Positions 13,086 to 19,585 of a stretch of DNA of 22,244 bases are shown in pieces; the first letter of the stretch is position 1; each line of letters starts with the position of its first letter. A program made the translations under genes and the position numbers. Source of the DNA: a virus; the IMG/VR virus record IMGVR_UViG_3300048110_000187, positions 1-22,244 of that record; one strand, given 5' to 3'. The notes beneath the pieces are model-generated. The model did no database searches and was not told the DNA's origin. It worked only from the letters and a program-made list of their open reading frames with translations.

Positions 13086-13683
13086 CTTTGGTATTAAGCA
13101 GTATCTTTTAGACGAAAAAACTGCTATAATACTACGTGAAAGTCTACTGGAATCTGAGCCTGGTCTTATCAGTCTTGGCAAATCAATCTTCAATTATCCC
13201 GAAGATCAAATCACAGGAAAGCAACAGTACTATAATCTATTACACGATCTTGAGACGTGGGAAGATTATTGTTTCCCACGTGTTAAAGAAATTGTTGCTG
13301 ACTTTCTAACACTGACACCAGGAGAGGTAGTTCACTATCAATCTTGGGGAAATATCTTGAGGATGGATAATAAAATCTTTCCTCATCGTCACTTCGGTAC
13401 ACCTGATAACTACGATACTAACCCTCAAAGTGTATCAGGTAATCTCTTCTTGGGTTCTGAAAATCCTACAGCTACTACATATATTTTAGGTGGGGAAAAA
13501 ATAGATATACCCAACGAGTTTGGGCAATTTACCCTCTTCCCACCATCTCTTCCCCACGCTGTACGTTCGTACAAAGGTGAAGGTGTTCGTGTGTCTGCAG
13601 CTTTCGATTGCTTTATTCCTTCAAGAGATCCCGAAGGGCGAATAAGAACCACTAATCAATGGTACACTTGGACACATAAATGA
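13072..13683 (+). CDS. Putative 2-oxoglutarate/Fe(II) oxygenase, HxH type
   Basis: The 203-residue protein has PHRHFG (H105 and H107), an SGNLFL strand, FTLFPPSLPHAV (H162) and GVRVSAAFD with R173. The layout is that of small phage oxygenases of the 2OG-FeII_Oxy_5 kind, where HxH replaces the usual HxD. Substrate unknown. It starts with a rare TTG behind a strong Shine-Dalgarno. Its stop overlaps talC as ATGA, linking it to carbon-metabolism expression. An extended -10-like TGCTATAAT near 13122 lies inside it without a good -35. Confidence 0.65.
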   Translation: MKLDDFGIKQYLLDEKTAIILRESLLESEPGLISLGKSIFNYPEDQITGKQQYYNLLHDLETWEDYCFPRVKEIVADFLTLTPGEVVHYQSWGNILRMDNKIFPHRHFGTPDNYDTNPQSVSGNLFLGSENPTATTYILGGEKIDIPNEFGQFTLFPPSLPHAVRSYKGEGVRVSAAFDCFIPSRDPEGRIRTTNQWYTWTHK

Positions 13684-14339
13684 AAATCTTTCTTGATACA
13701 TCTGACGTAGAAGAAATTAAAAAAAGGTATTATACAGGTCTGATTGACGGTATTACTACCAACCCAACTCTTATGCTTAAAGAGGGAAGGGATCCCGTCG
13801 AAGTCATCACAGAGATTAATCATATCTTCAGAGATGACGATCGTGCTAGTATTTCTGCAGAGGTATCTGGCGATACAGCTGACGAACTGCTGGCAATGGC
13901 GGAAAAGTATATACCTATCGGACCTGCCATCACGATTAAGGTTCCCTGCACAGTAGATGGTCTGCTCGCCTGTAAGATCCTTAGCGAGCAAGACATTAAG
14001 GTAAACGTTACTTTGATCTTCAACGCGGCACAGGCGATCCTAGCTGCCAAAGCGGGAGCTTCTTATGTCTCACCATTTGTAGGTCGCTTGGATGATCAAA
14101 GCATTGCTGGTTTAGAAGTTGTTCGTTCTATCTCTGACATCTATTGCCGCCACGGTGTTCATACTGAGGTGCTAGCTGCTTCTATTCGCACTGTACCTCG
14201 TGCTGTTCGTGCCTGGTACAACGGTGCAAGTGTGTGTACATTGCCACTGAAGGTCTTTGATTCAATGTACGATCACGTACTAACTGATAAAGGTTTGGAA
14301 CAGTTTAACGCTGATTGGGCAGCATTGATGAATGACTGA
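13680..14339 (+). CDS. talC: Transaldolase, TalC type
   Basis: The 219-residue protein is the short transaldolase/fructose-6-phosphate-aldolase form found in cyanophages. The (beta/alpha)8 signatures are clear: FLDTSDV with D6, TTNPTL with N28, the Schiff-base lysine K87 in ITIKVP, and SPFVGRLDD around residue 131. It exchanges three-carbon units in the non-oxidative pentose phosphate pathway. During infection it is thought to help move carbon away from the Calvin cycle toward NADPH and ribose for nucleotides, which suits the nrdAB genes in this window. It is coupled through ATGA to the oxygenase upstream and overlaps the antitoxin-like gene by 8 bases. Confidence 0.95.
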   Translation: MKIFLDTSDVEEIKKRYYTGLIDGITTNPTLMLKEGRDPVEVITEINHIFRDDDRASISAEVSGDTADELLAMAEKYIPIGPAITIKVPCTVDGLLACKILSEQDIKVNVTLIFNAAQAILAAKAGASYVSPFVGRLDDQSIAGLEVVRSISDIYCRHGVHTEVLAASIRTVPRAVRAWYNGASVCTLPLKVFDSMYDHVLTDKGLEQFNADWAALMND

Positions 14340-14535
14340 AATTACCGTAGAAGAATTTGAAAAAGACTTCGATTCTTATATGGATAGAATTGAGTCAGGA
14401 GAAAAGTTTATCGTTAGGCAACCTGATGGCAGAGCTGTTGTAGCTGTGCCAATTGGCGACCTGTGTGAAGCAGCACAGGTAACAGGTGATGAAGAGTTGT
14501 ACGATATGTACTGCGATCACAATGATGGTTGCTGA
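14332..14535 (+). CDS. Orphan Phd/YefM-type antitoxin
   Basis: The 67-residue protein matches the N-terminal fold of Phd/YefM antitoxins: ITVEEFEKDFDSYMDRIESG, then FIVRQPDGRAVVAVPI. The pattern is a first helix, a turn, and the strand pair with the conserved R-x-P-V/A-V-x-V-P. The acidic tail (DEELYDMYCDHND) would be the toxin-neutralising part. No partner toxin (Doc, YoeB or similar) is present on either side, since talC precedes it and small unrelated genes follow. It may neutralise a host toxin or repress a promoter. A sigma70-type promoter follows directly after it. Confidence 0.7.
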   Translation: MTEITVEEFEKDFDSYMDRIESGEKFIVRQPDGRAVVAVPIGDLCEAAQVTGDEELYDMYCDHNDGC

Positions 14536-14542
14536 TAGGGGC

Positions 14543-14571
14543 TTGACCTGAACCTTTCATTGATCTATAAT
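14543..14571 (+). promoter_or_regulatory. Sigma70-type promoter, TTGACC-17-TATAAT
   Basis: TTGACC at 14543-14548 and TATAAT at 14566-14571 are separated by 17 bases in the gap after the antitoxin. The predicted start, near 14578, rules out the TTG at 14560 as start of the next gene and supports the ATG at 14593. Confidence 0.75.
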
Positions 14572-14592
14572 GCCGAAGTCGAATTCAAAACA

Positions 14593-14823
14593 ATGTCCGT
14601 ACGAAAATCGTCGTTGACTATTAAGTTCAAATCCGATCTTACCAAGTTGACTGCTGCAGTTTCTGGTGAGGTTACTCTCGATGAAGAGTACCCTCGCTTA
14701 TATCAGAAACTAATACGCTACTACGAAGAACGTGGCGTCCAATTGTATGATGACCCTGAAGATGACTACAATGTCATCCTTGACTCTGTGGAAGCAGACC
14801 TTATCGAAAGTGGAGTATTTTAA
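14593..14823 (+). CDS. Small acidic protein, function unknown
   Basis: The 76-residue protein starts MSVRKSSLTIKFKSDL and is acidic toward the C-terminus (DDPEDDYNVILDSVEADLIESG). A frame extension to a TTG at 14560 is excluded because that codon overlaps the promoter. Its stop overlaps the next start (TAATG). No motif recognised; it resembles the many small early proteins of T4-like phages that act on host machinery, which is only an analogy. Confidence 0.65.
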   Translation: MSVRKSSLTIKFKSDLTKLTAAVSGEVTLDEEYPRLYQKLIRYYEERGVQLYDDPEDDYNVILDSVEADLIESGVF

Positions 14824-15143
14824 TGAGTTGCACTAAGTACAAAGTTGCCGTGGAAGCTGCTAAAGAAGCAGTCATCCACGGTCTCAACACAAATGAAGAG
14901 ACCAATACGCTTGCTGAACTGTGGCGTCACTACTTGGGGTTGCGTCACATCGCTGACAACCACAAGCATACTGCTGAAGCTGATGATAGTATCAACTTCT
15001 CTTTCAGCAGTGCTGACTACCAGAACCACGCTGCTGAAGCAGTAGACTATGGTTATGGAGTCTTTGGTGGGCAAGATGTTATCAGTTTTGGTGACAATGT
15101 AATTGCTGGAGCATCTGCTAGCGATACTATCTCGCTCGGATGA
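14823..15143 (+). CDS. Small alanine/histidine-rich protein, function unknown
   Basis: The 106-residue protein has a helical N-terminal half (VAVEAAKEAVIHGLNTNEE, WRHYLGLRHIADNH) and a glycine/serine/aspartate-rich C-terminal half. There is no membrane span or signal peptide and no recognised domain. It is coupled at both ends (TAATG upstream, ATGA downstream to the oxygenase gene), so it belongs to the operon driven by the promoter at 14543. Confidence 0.65.
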   Translation: MSCTKYKVAVEAAKEAVIHGLNTNEETNTLAELWRHYLGLRHIADNHKHTAEADDSINFSFSSADYQNHAAEAVDYGYGVFGGQDVISFGDNVIAGASASDTISLG

Positions 15144-15772
15144 AGAAACATACTCGTGATGTTTTTTCTGTGCTGGAGGTGGACACAAACCCACCTCCTT
15201 TTCGTGAGATAGAAGAGATTATCTACAAGGATAGAGAGTGGATCCTGAACAAAGGTGGTTATTCCAAAGATCGTTCAGAAACATTTGATCCTCACGAGCA
15301 CGGGATTACATCATATTATGATTTCAATTTGTTTAATGAAGAGAGGTATCGACCTCTGATGCGTCACATTATGCAGAACCTGTATGACACATACAGAAAG
15401 TTGTTCTGTGACACTATCAAGTTCTCTACCTATCAAGCGTGGTGGACTGTGTATGAACCTGGAGCTTATATTCCTCGTCATTCTCATAGTAATTCTATGG
15501 TGAGTGGTGCGTATTACTTCAGGCAACCTACTCTTGCAGGACCGATTACTTTTTTCAATCCTATTGCTCCGTTGATTAATCACCTCTTCGATGAAGATTT
15601 GATTTTTCAGACAGCAAAAACTATGGATGTCGAACCTAAGACAGGAACACTACTGATGTTCCCTGGTTGGTTGGAACACGAGACAGAAAAAAATCAAGAC
15701 ACTGATGATAAAATTATCGTCAGTTACAATCTGACAATACAACCTCAAAATGAGAGACTGGTTAATCGGTAA
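15140..15772 (+). CDS. Putative 2-oxoglutarate/Fe(II) oxygenase (2OG-FeII_Oxy_5 type)
   Basis: The 210-residue protein shows the complete pattern of the PF13759-like phage oxygenases: PRHSHSNSMVSGAYYF with H114 and H116, FPGWLEHETEKN with H180, and a final strand IIVSYNL. The position where many members have arginine for 2-oxoglutarate is K191 here. The substrate is unknown. This is the third putative oxygenase in 5 kb and it ends 23 bases inside the cpeT-like gene, so the two should be co-expressed. Confidence 0.85.
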   Translation: MKKHTRDVFSVLEVDTNPPPFREIEEIIYKDREWILNKGGYSKDRSETFDPHEHGITSYYDFNLFNEERYRPLMRHIMQNLYDTYRKLFCDTIKFSTYQAWWTVYEPGAYIPRHSHSNSMVSGAYYFRQPTLAGPITFFNPIAPLINHLFDEDLIFQTAKTMDVEPKTGTLLMFPGWLEHETEKNQDTDDKIIVSYNLTIQPQNERLVNR

Positions 15773-16208
15773 GTGGGACAACATTAAACAAGCTCAGTCA
15801 CGTCCCACTGATTTCTCACACGTTCAACTTACCTATGACCTATCTGAGGACGGGTCTATCCACGTCGTACAGAAGTATATGTACGACGGTAAGATCTATC
15901 GCGAACGCTATCACGATCTCGTTTACTTCTCCGACACTGAAGTCCTGGTCAGGAATTATCTCAGTGACTGGACAAGGAACGAGAACTGTGATATGCTTTG
16001 TGTCTTCGATCCTCGCCTTGAGGTGTGGATTGGAAAGGGCAGTCCTCTATGCACTGCCCGTGGTGCTCAAGTCAAGTCTCATTTTAGATTGACAGAAGAC
16101 ACCATCGAGTGCTATGATTACGGCACGAAGGACGGAGAGCACATCTTCGGTGGGCAAAACCCGTACTTCTTTGACAAAGTTGCAAGTATAAATAAAACTT
16201 GTAATTAA
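15750..16208 (+). CDS. cpeT: CpeT/CpcT-like phycobiliprotein lyase
   Basis: The 152-residue protein matches the CpeT/CpcT family: LIGKWDNIKQAQSRPTDFSH at the N-terminus, a VVQKYMYDGKIYRERYHDL strand with the family's Q-x(3)-Y and YRxRxY, and a NYLSDW segment. A short C-terminal half follows. Host members attach bilin chromophores to phycobiliprotein cysteines; phage versions may alter light-harvesting antennae during infection. It is shorter than cyanobacterial CpeT (about 200 residues), as phage forms tend to be. It overlaps the oxygenase gene and contains a late promoter in its 3' end that serves the next gene. Confidence 0.85.
   Translation: MRDWLIGKWDNIKQAQSRPTDFSHVQLTYDLSEDGSIHVVQKYMYDGKIYRERYHDLVYFSDTEVLVRNYLSDWTRNENCDMLCVFDPRLEVWIGKGSPLCTARGAQVKSHFRLTEDTIECYDYGTKDGEHIFGGQNPYFFDKVASINKTCN
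16187..16194 (+). promoter_or_regulatory. T4-type late promoter, TATAAATA
   Basis: An exact TATAAATA lies in the 3' end of the cpeT-like gene, 93 bases before the ATG at 16288. The distance is three times that of the other late sites, leaving a leader with a hairpin at 16219. Confidence 0.65.
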
Positions 16209-16218
16209 TCGTTACAAC

Positions 16219-16240
16219 GAAGACTTGTCGAGTCTTCTTT
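16219..16240 (+). terminator. Hairpin with short T-run in a late leader
   Basis: GAAGACT and AGTCTTC form a 7-bp stem with a TGTCG loop, followed by only three T. It may end transcripts from cpeT weakly. As it lies downstream of the late promoter, it may instead be a leader or stability element. Confidence 0.45.
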
Positions 16241-16287
16241 CATCCGTAGGTTAAACTCTACGAGACATACTTAATTTTCTAAAACAA

Positions 16288-16659
16288 ATGATCAAAACTG
16301 TATTCGCAGCTTCCGCTGCTCTGTTCGCTTCTGCTGGTGCTGCTTTCGCAGGACCCTACGTTAACGTAGAGACCAATGCTGGTTGGACTGGATCGGAGTA
16401 CAATGGTGCTGGAACAGACCTGCACGTAGGTTACGAAGGTGCTCTTGGCGAAAGTGGTTCCTACTACGTTCAGGGCGGCGCTACCGTGCTGACTCCCGAT
16501 GGTGGTGACGCTGATACCGTTCCTTCAGGTAAGGCAGGTGTTGGTTTCGCTGTGACCGATGCCCTCGGTGCATATGGTGAAGTCTCATTCGTTGGATCTG
16601 GTGACGAAGATCTTGACCGTGGTTACGGAGCTAAGCTCGGTGTGAAGTACAACTTCTGA
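16288..16659 (+). CDS. Secreted beta-barrel-like outer-membrane protein candidate
   Basis: The 123-residue protein has a textbook signal peptide: MIKTVF, a hydrophobic alanine-rich core, and AFA before the expected cut at about residue 21. The mature part is glycine-rich and alternates hydrophobic and polar residues (YVNVETNAGW, TDLHVGYEG, YYVQGGATVL, YGEVSFVG). It ends in a strand finishing with KYNF, the terminal phenylalanine typical of outer-membrane barrels. It would suit a small four- to six-strand barrel in the host outer membrane. It has its own late promoter although surrounded by early-type genes, so a late role such as lysis or superinfection exclusion is possible; this is inference. 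Confidence 0.7.
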   Translation: MIKTVFAASAALFASAGAAFAGPYVNVETNAGWTGSEYNGAGTDLHVGYEGALGESGSYYVQGGATVLTPDGGDADTVPSGKAGVGFAVTDALGAYGEVSFVGSGDEDLDRGYGAKLGVKYNF

Positions 16660-16673
16660 TCCACTTGACAGTC

Positions 16674-16682
16674 TGCTATAAT
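16674..16682 (+). promoter_or_regulatory. Extended -10 promoter element, TGCTATAAT
   Basis: A perfect extended -10 (TG-N-TATAAT) follows the barrel gene. A TTGACA at 16665 is only six bases from the hexamer, so it cannot be the -35 partner. The predicted start near 16689 falls within the adjoining terminator stem. Confidence 0.5.
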
Positions 16683-16685
16683 ACG

Positions 16686-16707
16686 GGGGTCTTCGGACCC
16701 CTTTTTT
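16686..16707 (+). terminator. Rho-independent terminator touching the next start codon
   Basis: GGGGTC and GACCCC pair around a TTCG tetraloop, followed by six T (16702-16707). The next gene's ATG begins two bases later. It would end the late message for the barrel protein. Confidence 0.85.
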
Positions 16708-16708
16708 G

Positions 16709-16906
16709 ATGCGTTACCTTCTTCGTGGTCTTACCCATCCTGCATTCGTTTTGATCTTTACGATCTTTGGAACCCTAGGGTTCATCGAATTTGTTCACAC
16801 GCGAGCTCACCAAACTATGGAGCACGATGTCCACGGACACGTACGACAGTTCTGTAAAAGGAACTCGGAAACTTGTAAGAGCATCCTGAGAGATCAGGAT
16901 TACTAA
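16709..16906 (+). CDS. Small single-span membrane protein, function unknown
   Basis: The 65-residue protein has one hydrophobic span at about residues 11-29 (PAFVLIFTIFGTLGFIEF). A soluble tail follows that is rich in histidine and charged residues and has two cysteines (C50, C57). It starts two bases after a terminator T-run and has no Shine-Dalgarno, so its message would have a very short leader. An in-frame TTG at 16706 lies in the T-run and is unlikely. No family recognised. Confidence 0.65.
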   Translation: MRYLLRGLTHPAFVLIFTIFGTLGFIEFVHTRAHQTMEHDVHGHVRQFCKRNSETCKSILRDQDY

Positions 16907-16940
16907 TCTGAATTGTTAACAAATTCTAACAGTCAGACTC

Positions 16941-16970
16941 TTGACAGACGGTTCCCCCTTCCTATATAAT
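16941..16970 (+). promoter_or_regulatory. Sigma70-type promoter, TTGACA-18-TATAAT
   Basis: TTGACA (16941-16946), 18 bases, then TATAAT (16965-16970), 24 bases before the hli ATG. The first 11 bases, TTGACAGACGG, equal those of the promoter at 10411. Confidence 0.8.
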
Positions 16971-16994
16971 GTAACACAAGTTAACAAAACTTCT

Positions 16995-17213
16995 ATGACT
17001 GTAACAACTGAAGACGGTGGACGTACGAATATGTACGCCACAGAACCCAGAATGTATATCTCACAGACGGACGCTGAGCGTTATGGTTATGAGACTTATG
17101 CAGAACGTGCAGAAAAACTCAACGGTCGCACAGCGATGCTTGGTTTTGTTGCAGCACTTGTTTCCTACGCTACCACTGGTAGTCTATTCTTTTTCGGCGC
17201 ATTCGGTATTTAA
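16995..17213 (+). CDS. hli: High-light-inducible protein (Hli)
   Basis: The 72-residue protein has one chlorophyll-binding helix carrying AERAEKLNGRTAMLGFVAAL, where E40, N43 and R45 match the ExxNxR signature of the chlorophyll a/b-binding superfamily, followed by LVSYATTG. It would protect photosystems by binding chlorophyll and carotenoid and quenching excess energy during infection. The start at 16995 follows the promoter; an in-frame ATG at 16941 would lie inside the -35 box, so it is rejected. The stop overlaps the next start. Confidence 0.9.
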   Translation: MTVTTEDGGRTNMYATEPRMYISQTDAERYGYETYAERAEKLNGRTAMLGFVAALVSYATTGSLFFFGAFGI

Positions 17214-17440
17214 TGGAACCTTCCCTACTTGAAATTCTTACATATTATGTCATTGGAGGTGCCCTTATCATCGGACCACCTGCAATCTTCTTGATCATTG
17301 CTATGATGGGAGCGATCCAAAATACGAAAGGTCGTATGGTTGGGTACAAAGATCACAAAGAATATGGTGACAGTTCTATCTACGAGAACTCCCCTAGTGA
17401 TCAAACCAAATTCTTTCTAGAACTTGATGTCCAATCCTAA
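17213..17440 (+). CDS. Small single-span membrane protein, function unknown
   Basis: The 75-residue protein has a strong hydrophobic segment over about residues 6-34 (YYVIGGALIIGPPAIFLIIAM), then a charged tail with GRMVGYKDHKEYGD. It starts in the stop codon of hli and overlaps the next small gene by 14 bases, sitting exactly between two hli genes. A role near photosystems or thylakoids is a guess from context; it does not match PsbN or other small photosystem subunits that I can recall. Confidence 0.7.
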   Translation: MEPSLLEILTYYVIGGALIIGPPAIFLIIAMMGAIQNTKGRMVGYKDHKEYGDSSIYENSPSDQTKFFLELDVQS

Positions 17441-17576
17441 TCAACTCTATCAGGATATGCAGAAGCTTGACGATATGTACGAAGAGCTTATGTGGCATCC
17501 AGATGATGAGTTGCAATTTACACACGATGGTCAAAAGATCATCATCACCAACAAAACTATCGAGGAAAATCAATGA
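17427..17576 (+). CDS. Small acidic protein, function unknown
   Basis: A 49-residue frame starting MSNPNQLYQDMQKLDDMYEE and ending in a DELQFTHDGQKIIITNK strand pair. It overlaps both neighbours: 14 bases with the membrane-protein gene and ATGA with the second hli. Without it the operon would have a 130-base hole. It fits the usual pattern of these operons, though its function is unknown. Confidence 0.65.
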   Translation: MSNPNQLYQDMQKLDDMYEELMWHPDDELQFTHDGQKIIITNKTIEENQ

Positions 17577-17680
17577 ACGAAAACGCAGAACGCATTAACG
17601 GTTGGGCAGCAATGCTCGGTATCATCGCAGCAATCGGTGCTTACGCAACGACAGGACAAATCATCCCTGGTATCTGGTGA
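17573..17680 (+). CDS. hli: Short high-light-inducible protein (Hli)
   Basis: A 35-residue frame too short for many gene finders. It reads NAERINGWAAMLGIIAAIGA followed by YATTGQIIPGIW, the classic short cyanophage Hli. Glutamate and asparagine of the chlorophyll-binding signature are present (E6, N9), but the arginine position is tryptophan (W11), so the usual Glu-Arg ion pair is missing. It starts within the stop of the gene before it. It is the second hli in 600 bases and ends just before an extended -10 and terminator. Confidence 0.9.
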   Translation: MNENAERINGWAAMLGIIAAIGAYATTGQIIPGIW

Positions 17681-17695
17681 TAAATACCAATAACC

Positions 17696-17704
17696 TGTTA
17701 TAAT
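17696..17704 (+). promoter_or_regulatory. Extended -10 promoter element, TGTTATAAT
   Basis: A perfect TG-N-TATAAT lies after the short hli gene with no clear -35 box. The predicted start near 17711 falls in the adjoining terminator stem, the same layout as at 16674. Confidence 0.5.
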
Positions 17705-17707
17705 ATG

Positions 17708-17730
17708 GGGAGCATACGCTCCCTTTTTTT
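17708..17730 (+). terminator. Rho-independent terminator abutting a start codon
   Basis: GGGAGC and GCTCCC pair around an ATAC loop, followed by seven T (17724-17730). The carbamoyltransferase ATG is the very next base. It would end the hli operon message. Confidence 0.85.
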
Positions 17731-19464
17731 ATGAGTTATAGAGTTCTAGGAATCAGTGTTGCTCACGATTCCAGTGTCTGCGTCATCAATGATGGTGAGC
17801 TTGAGTACTTTGGAAAGGAAGAGAGGTATACAGGAGAGAAACGAGATAAGCAACCCTTCATTGCCATCGAGAAGGCAATTGAAGCAGCGAAGGGGAAGAT
17901 TGATATGGCAGTCATACAATCTCCTACTGCTTGTCCTCCTTTTTCTGACACCTTCAGGTGCTTCGTTTGTAAGAAGACAGGGTTGTCACCTGAGATGGTT
18001 GTAGACTTTACAGGAGACCATCACCTTTCTCACGCTTTCAATGCATATAATAATGCTGCAATGGAGACTGCTTTAGTCTTTGTTATCGATCGTGATGGGT
18101 CTCAGATCTATGACCCTGGTGATGAACCAGTTGGCATTGATGGATCTGGCAATCTTGAAGCAGAGTGGATTGGTAGAGAATGTGAGTCTGTATATTTGAT
18201 GCGTCAACCAGCTTTGTATAAAGAACTGTATAAAGCTTACTGGATGCGTAATCCTGGGAATCCTAGGACACCAAAGAATAATCCTGCTGGTTACGAAGAC
18301 TTCATCAAGAAGATGCAAGCAAAGAAACCTGGCGTGGAGTTGAACTATCGTAGTGGATTTGGTATCACTAAAGTATATGAAAGTGGTACTACATTGATTG
18401 GCGAAGGTCCGTTAGAGAATGGTAAGACTATGGGTCTTGCAGCTTACGGTGAAGAACAGTATTTTCCTTCATTGTTTATGGGATCTACTCCACTTGATCT
18501 GTATTTTACTCACGCTAGTTGGACTACCACGGTGTCTAATCCTAAGATGAAAATCATAGGTAAAGTTACCCGAGAAAATTTTCAACCCTATGCAAACTGG
18601 GCGCTGCACTTGCAGAAAGAGACTCAAAAGGCATTAAATTATTTGGTTCGGAAGTGGGTTAAGCATACTGGAATTAATAATGTGATTATTACTGGTGGTT
18701 ATGGACTGAATGTTGTTGCTAACAACTATTTGATTGAGCAAAATCCAGATGTAAGCTTCTACTTTGAACCCAATGCAGATGATACTGGTAATAGTATGGG
18801 TGCTGCTTGGTATTTTTATCGTCAACATACATCAGACAAGACTCCATACCCCAAGAACAATACTTTCTATCATCATCTAGATGAACAACCTGTAGTTACT
18901 GGTAGATCTGCAACCGCTAGAGACCTTGCTGAGCTGCTTGTGAAGGATAGATCTATTGCTTTGTATGATGGTCAACCTGAAGCAGGTCCACGTGCATTGG
19001 GACATCGTTCTATCATCTTTGATCCTCGTGGTAGAGATGCGAAAGACAAAGTAAATGAAATTAAGAAGAGAGAATGGTATCGTCCCTTTGCTGGTATTAT
19101 CCTAGAAGAGTATTTTGAAGAGTACTTTGAGACTCTTGGTCTCAAGTCATCTCCTGAAATGACTGTTAGTTTTAAAGCTAAACAGATTGCCATAGACAAT
19201 GCTCCTGGAGTGATCCACGTTGATGGTACGTGCAGAATACAAACTGTCACAGAGGGGTATATGGCTGAGGTGCTTAGGGAGTATCATCAGATCACTGGGG
19301 TTCCAATTCTGTTGAACACTAGTTTCAATCTTGCAGGTGCACCACTGGTGCATACCAAGCAGGATGCACTGGACACACTCAAGGATTCTATGCTCGACTA
19401 CGTGTATTTTGTCCAAGACGACGCTCTCATTAATGAGCACTTATGCTTATCTTTTGAGGGTTGA
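17731..19464 (+). CDS. Carbamoyltransferase (NodU/CmcH family)
   Basis: The 577-residue protein has the N-terminal actin-like YrdC/Kae1-type domain: GISVAHDSS near residue 7, GDHHLSHA with H97, H98 and H101, and VIDRDGS. A C-terminal domain carries AGPRALGHRSI (about residue 417), DGTCRIQTV (about 500) and NTSFNLAG (about 530). Family members transfer a carbamoyl group from carbamoyl phosphate, via carbamoyl-adenylate, to a sugar or natural-product hydroxyl. Such genes recur in T4-like cyanophages; the acceptor is unknown, perhaps a cell-surface or nucleotide sugar. No Shine-Dalgarno is present: the ATG directly follows a terminator T-run. Its stop codon overlaps the psbA promoter. Confidence 0.9.
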   Translation: MSYRVLGISVAHDSSVCVINDGELEYFGKEERYTGEKRDKQPFIAIEKAIEAAKGKIDMAVIQSPTACPPFSDTFRCFVCKKTGLSPEMVVDFTGDHHLSHAFNAYNNAAMETALVFVIDRDGSQIYDPGDEPVGIDGSGNLEAEWIGRECESVYLMRQPALYKELYKAYWMRNPGNPRTPKNNPAGYEDFIKKMQAKKPGVELNYRSGFGITKVYESGTTLIGEGPLENGKTMGLAAYGEEQYFPSLFMGSTPLDLYFTHASWTTTVSNPKMKIIGKVTRENFQPYANWALHLQKETQKALNYLVRKWVKHTGINNVIITGGYGLNVVANNYLIEQNPDVSFYFEPNADDTGNSMGAAWYFYRQHTSDKTPYPKNNTFYHHLDEQPVVTGRSATARDLAELLVKDRSIALYDGQPEAGPRALGHRSIIFDPRGRDAKDKVNEIKKREWYRPFAGIILEEYFEEYFETLGLKSSPEMTVSFKAKQIAIDNAPGVIHVDGTCRIQTVTEGYMAEVLREYHQITGVPILLNTSFNLAGAPLVHTKQDALDTLKDSMLDYVYFVQDDALINEHLCLSFEG

Positions 19465-19489
19465 CGCTGTGAGGGTTTCCTGTTATACT
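19461..19489 (+). promoter_or_regulatory. Sigma70-type promoter for psbA, TTGACG-17-TATACT
   Basis: TTGACG at 19461-19466 includes the carbamoyltransferase stop. TATACT at 19484-19489, preceded by TGT (extended -10), is 17 bases on. The start near 19496 gives a 158-base leader before psbA. Confidence 0.7.
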
Positions 19490-19585
19490 AAATAAGTCAA
19501 CAGGTTAAGGAAAGAAAACATTTCTTAACGGTTCGTAACACTCCTCAAACCAAGACCTATAGGGTGTCTAAACACGTCTTTAATA

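Noticed and set aside
13122-13130. Extended -10-like TGCTATAAT inside the oxygenase gene
   Set aside because: No usable -35 lies at 16-18 bases, and there is no gene start within 500 bases downstream except talC, which is coupled to the upstream gene. Possible but unsupported.
16665-16670. TTGACA as the -35 of the promoter at 16677
   Set aside because: It lies only six bases before TATAAT, far short of the 16-18 needed. The site is better read as an extended -10 alone.
17679-17686. GATAAATA as a late promoter for the carbamoyltransferase
   Set aside because: One mismatch to TATAAATA, it overlaps the hli stop codon, and a strong terminator lies between it and the gene, so it would not yield the message efficiently.
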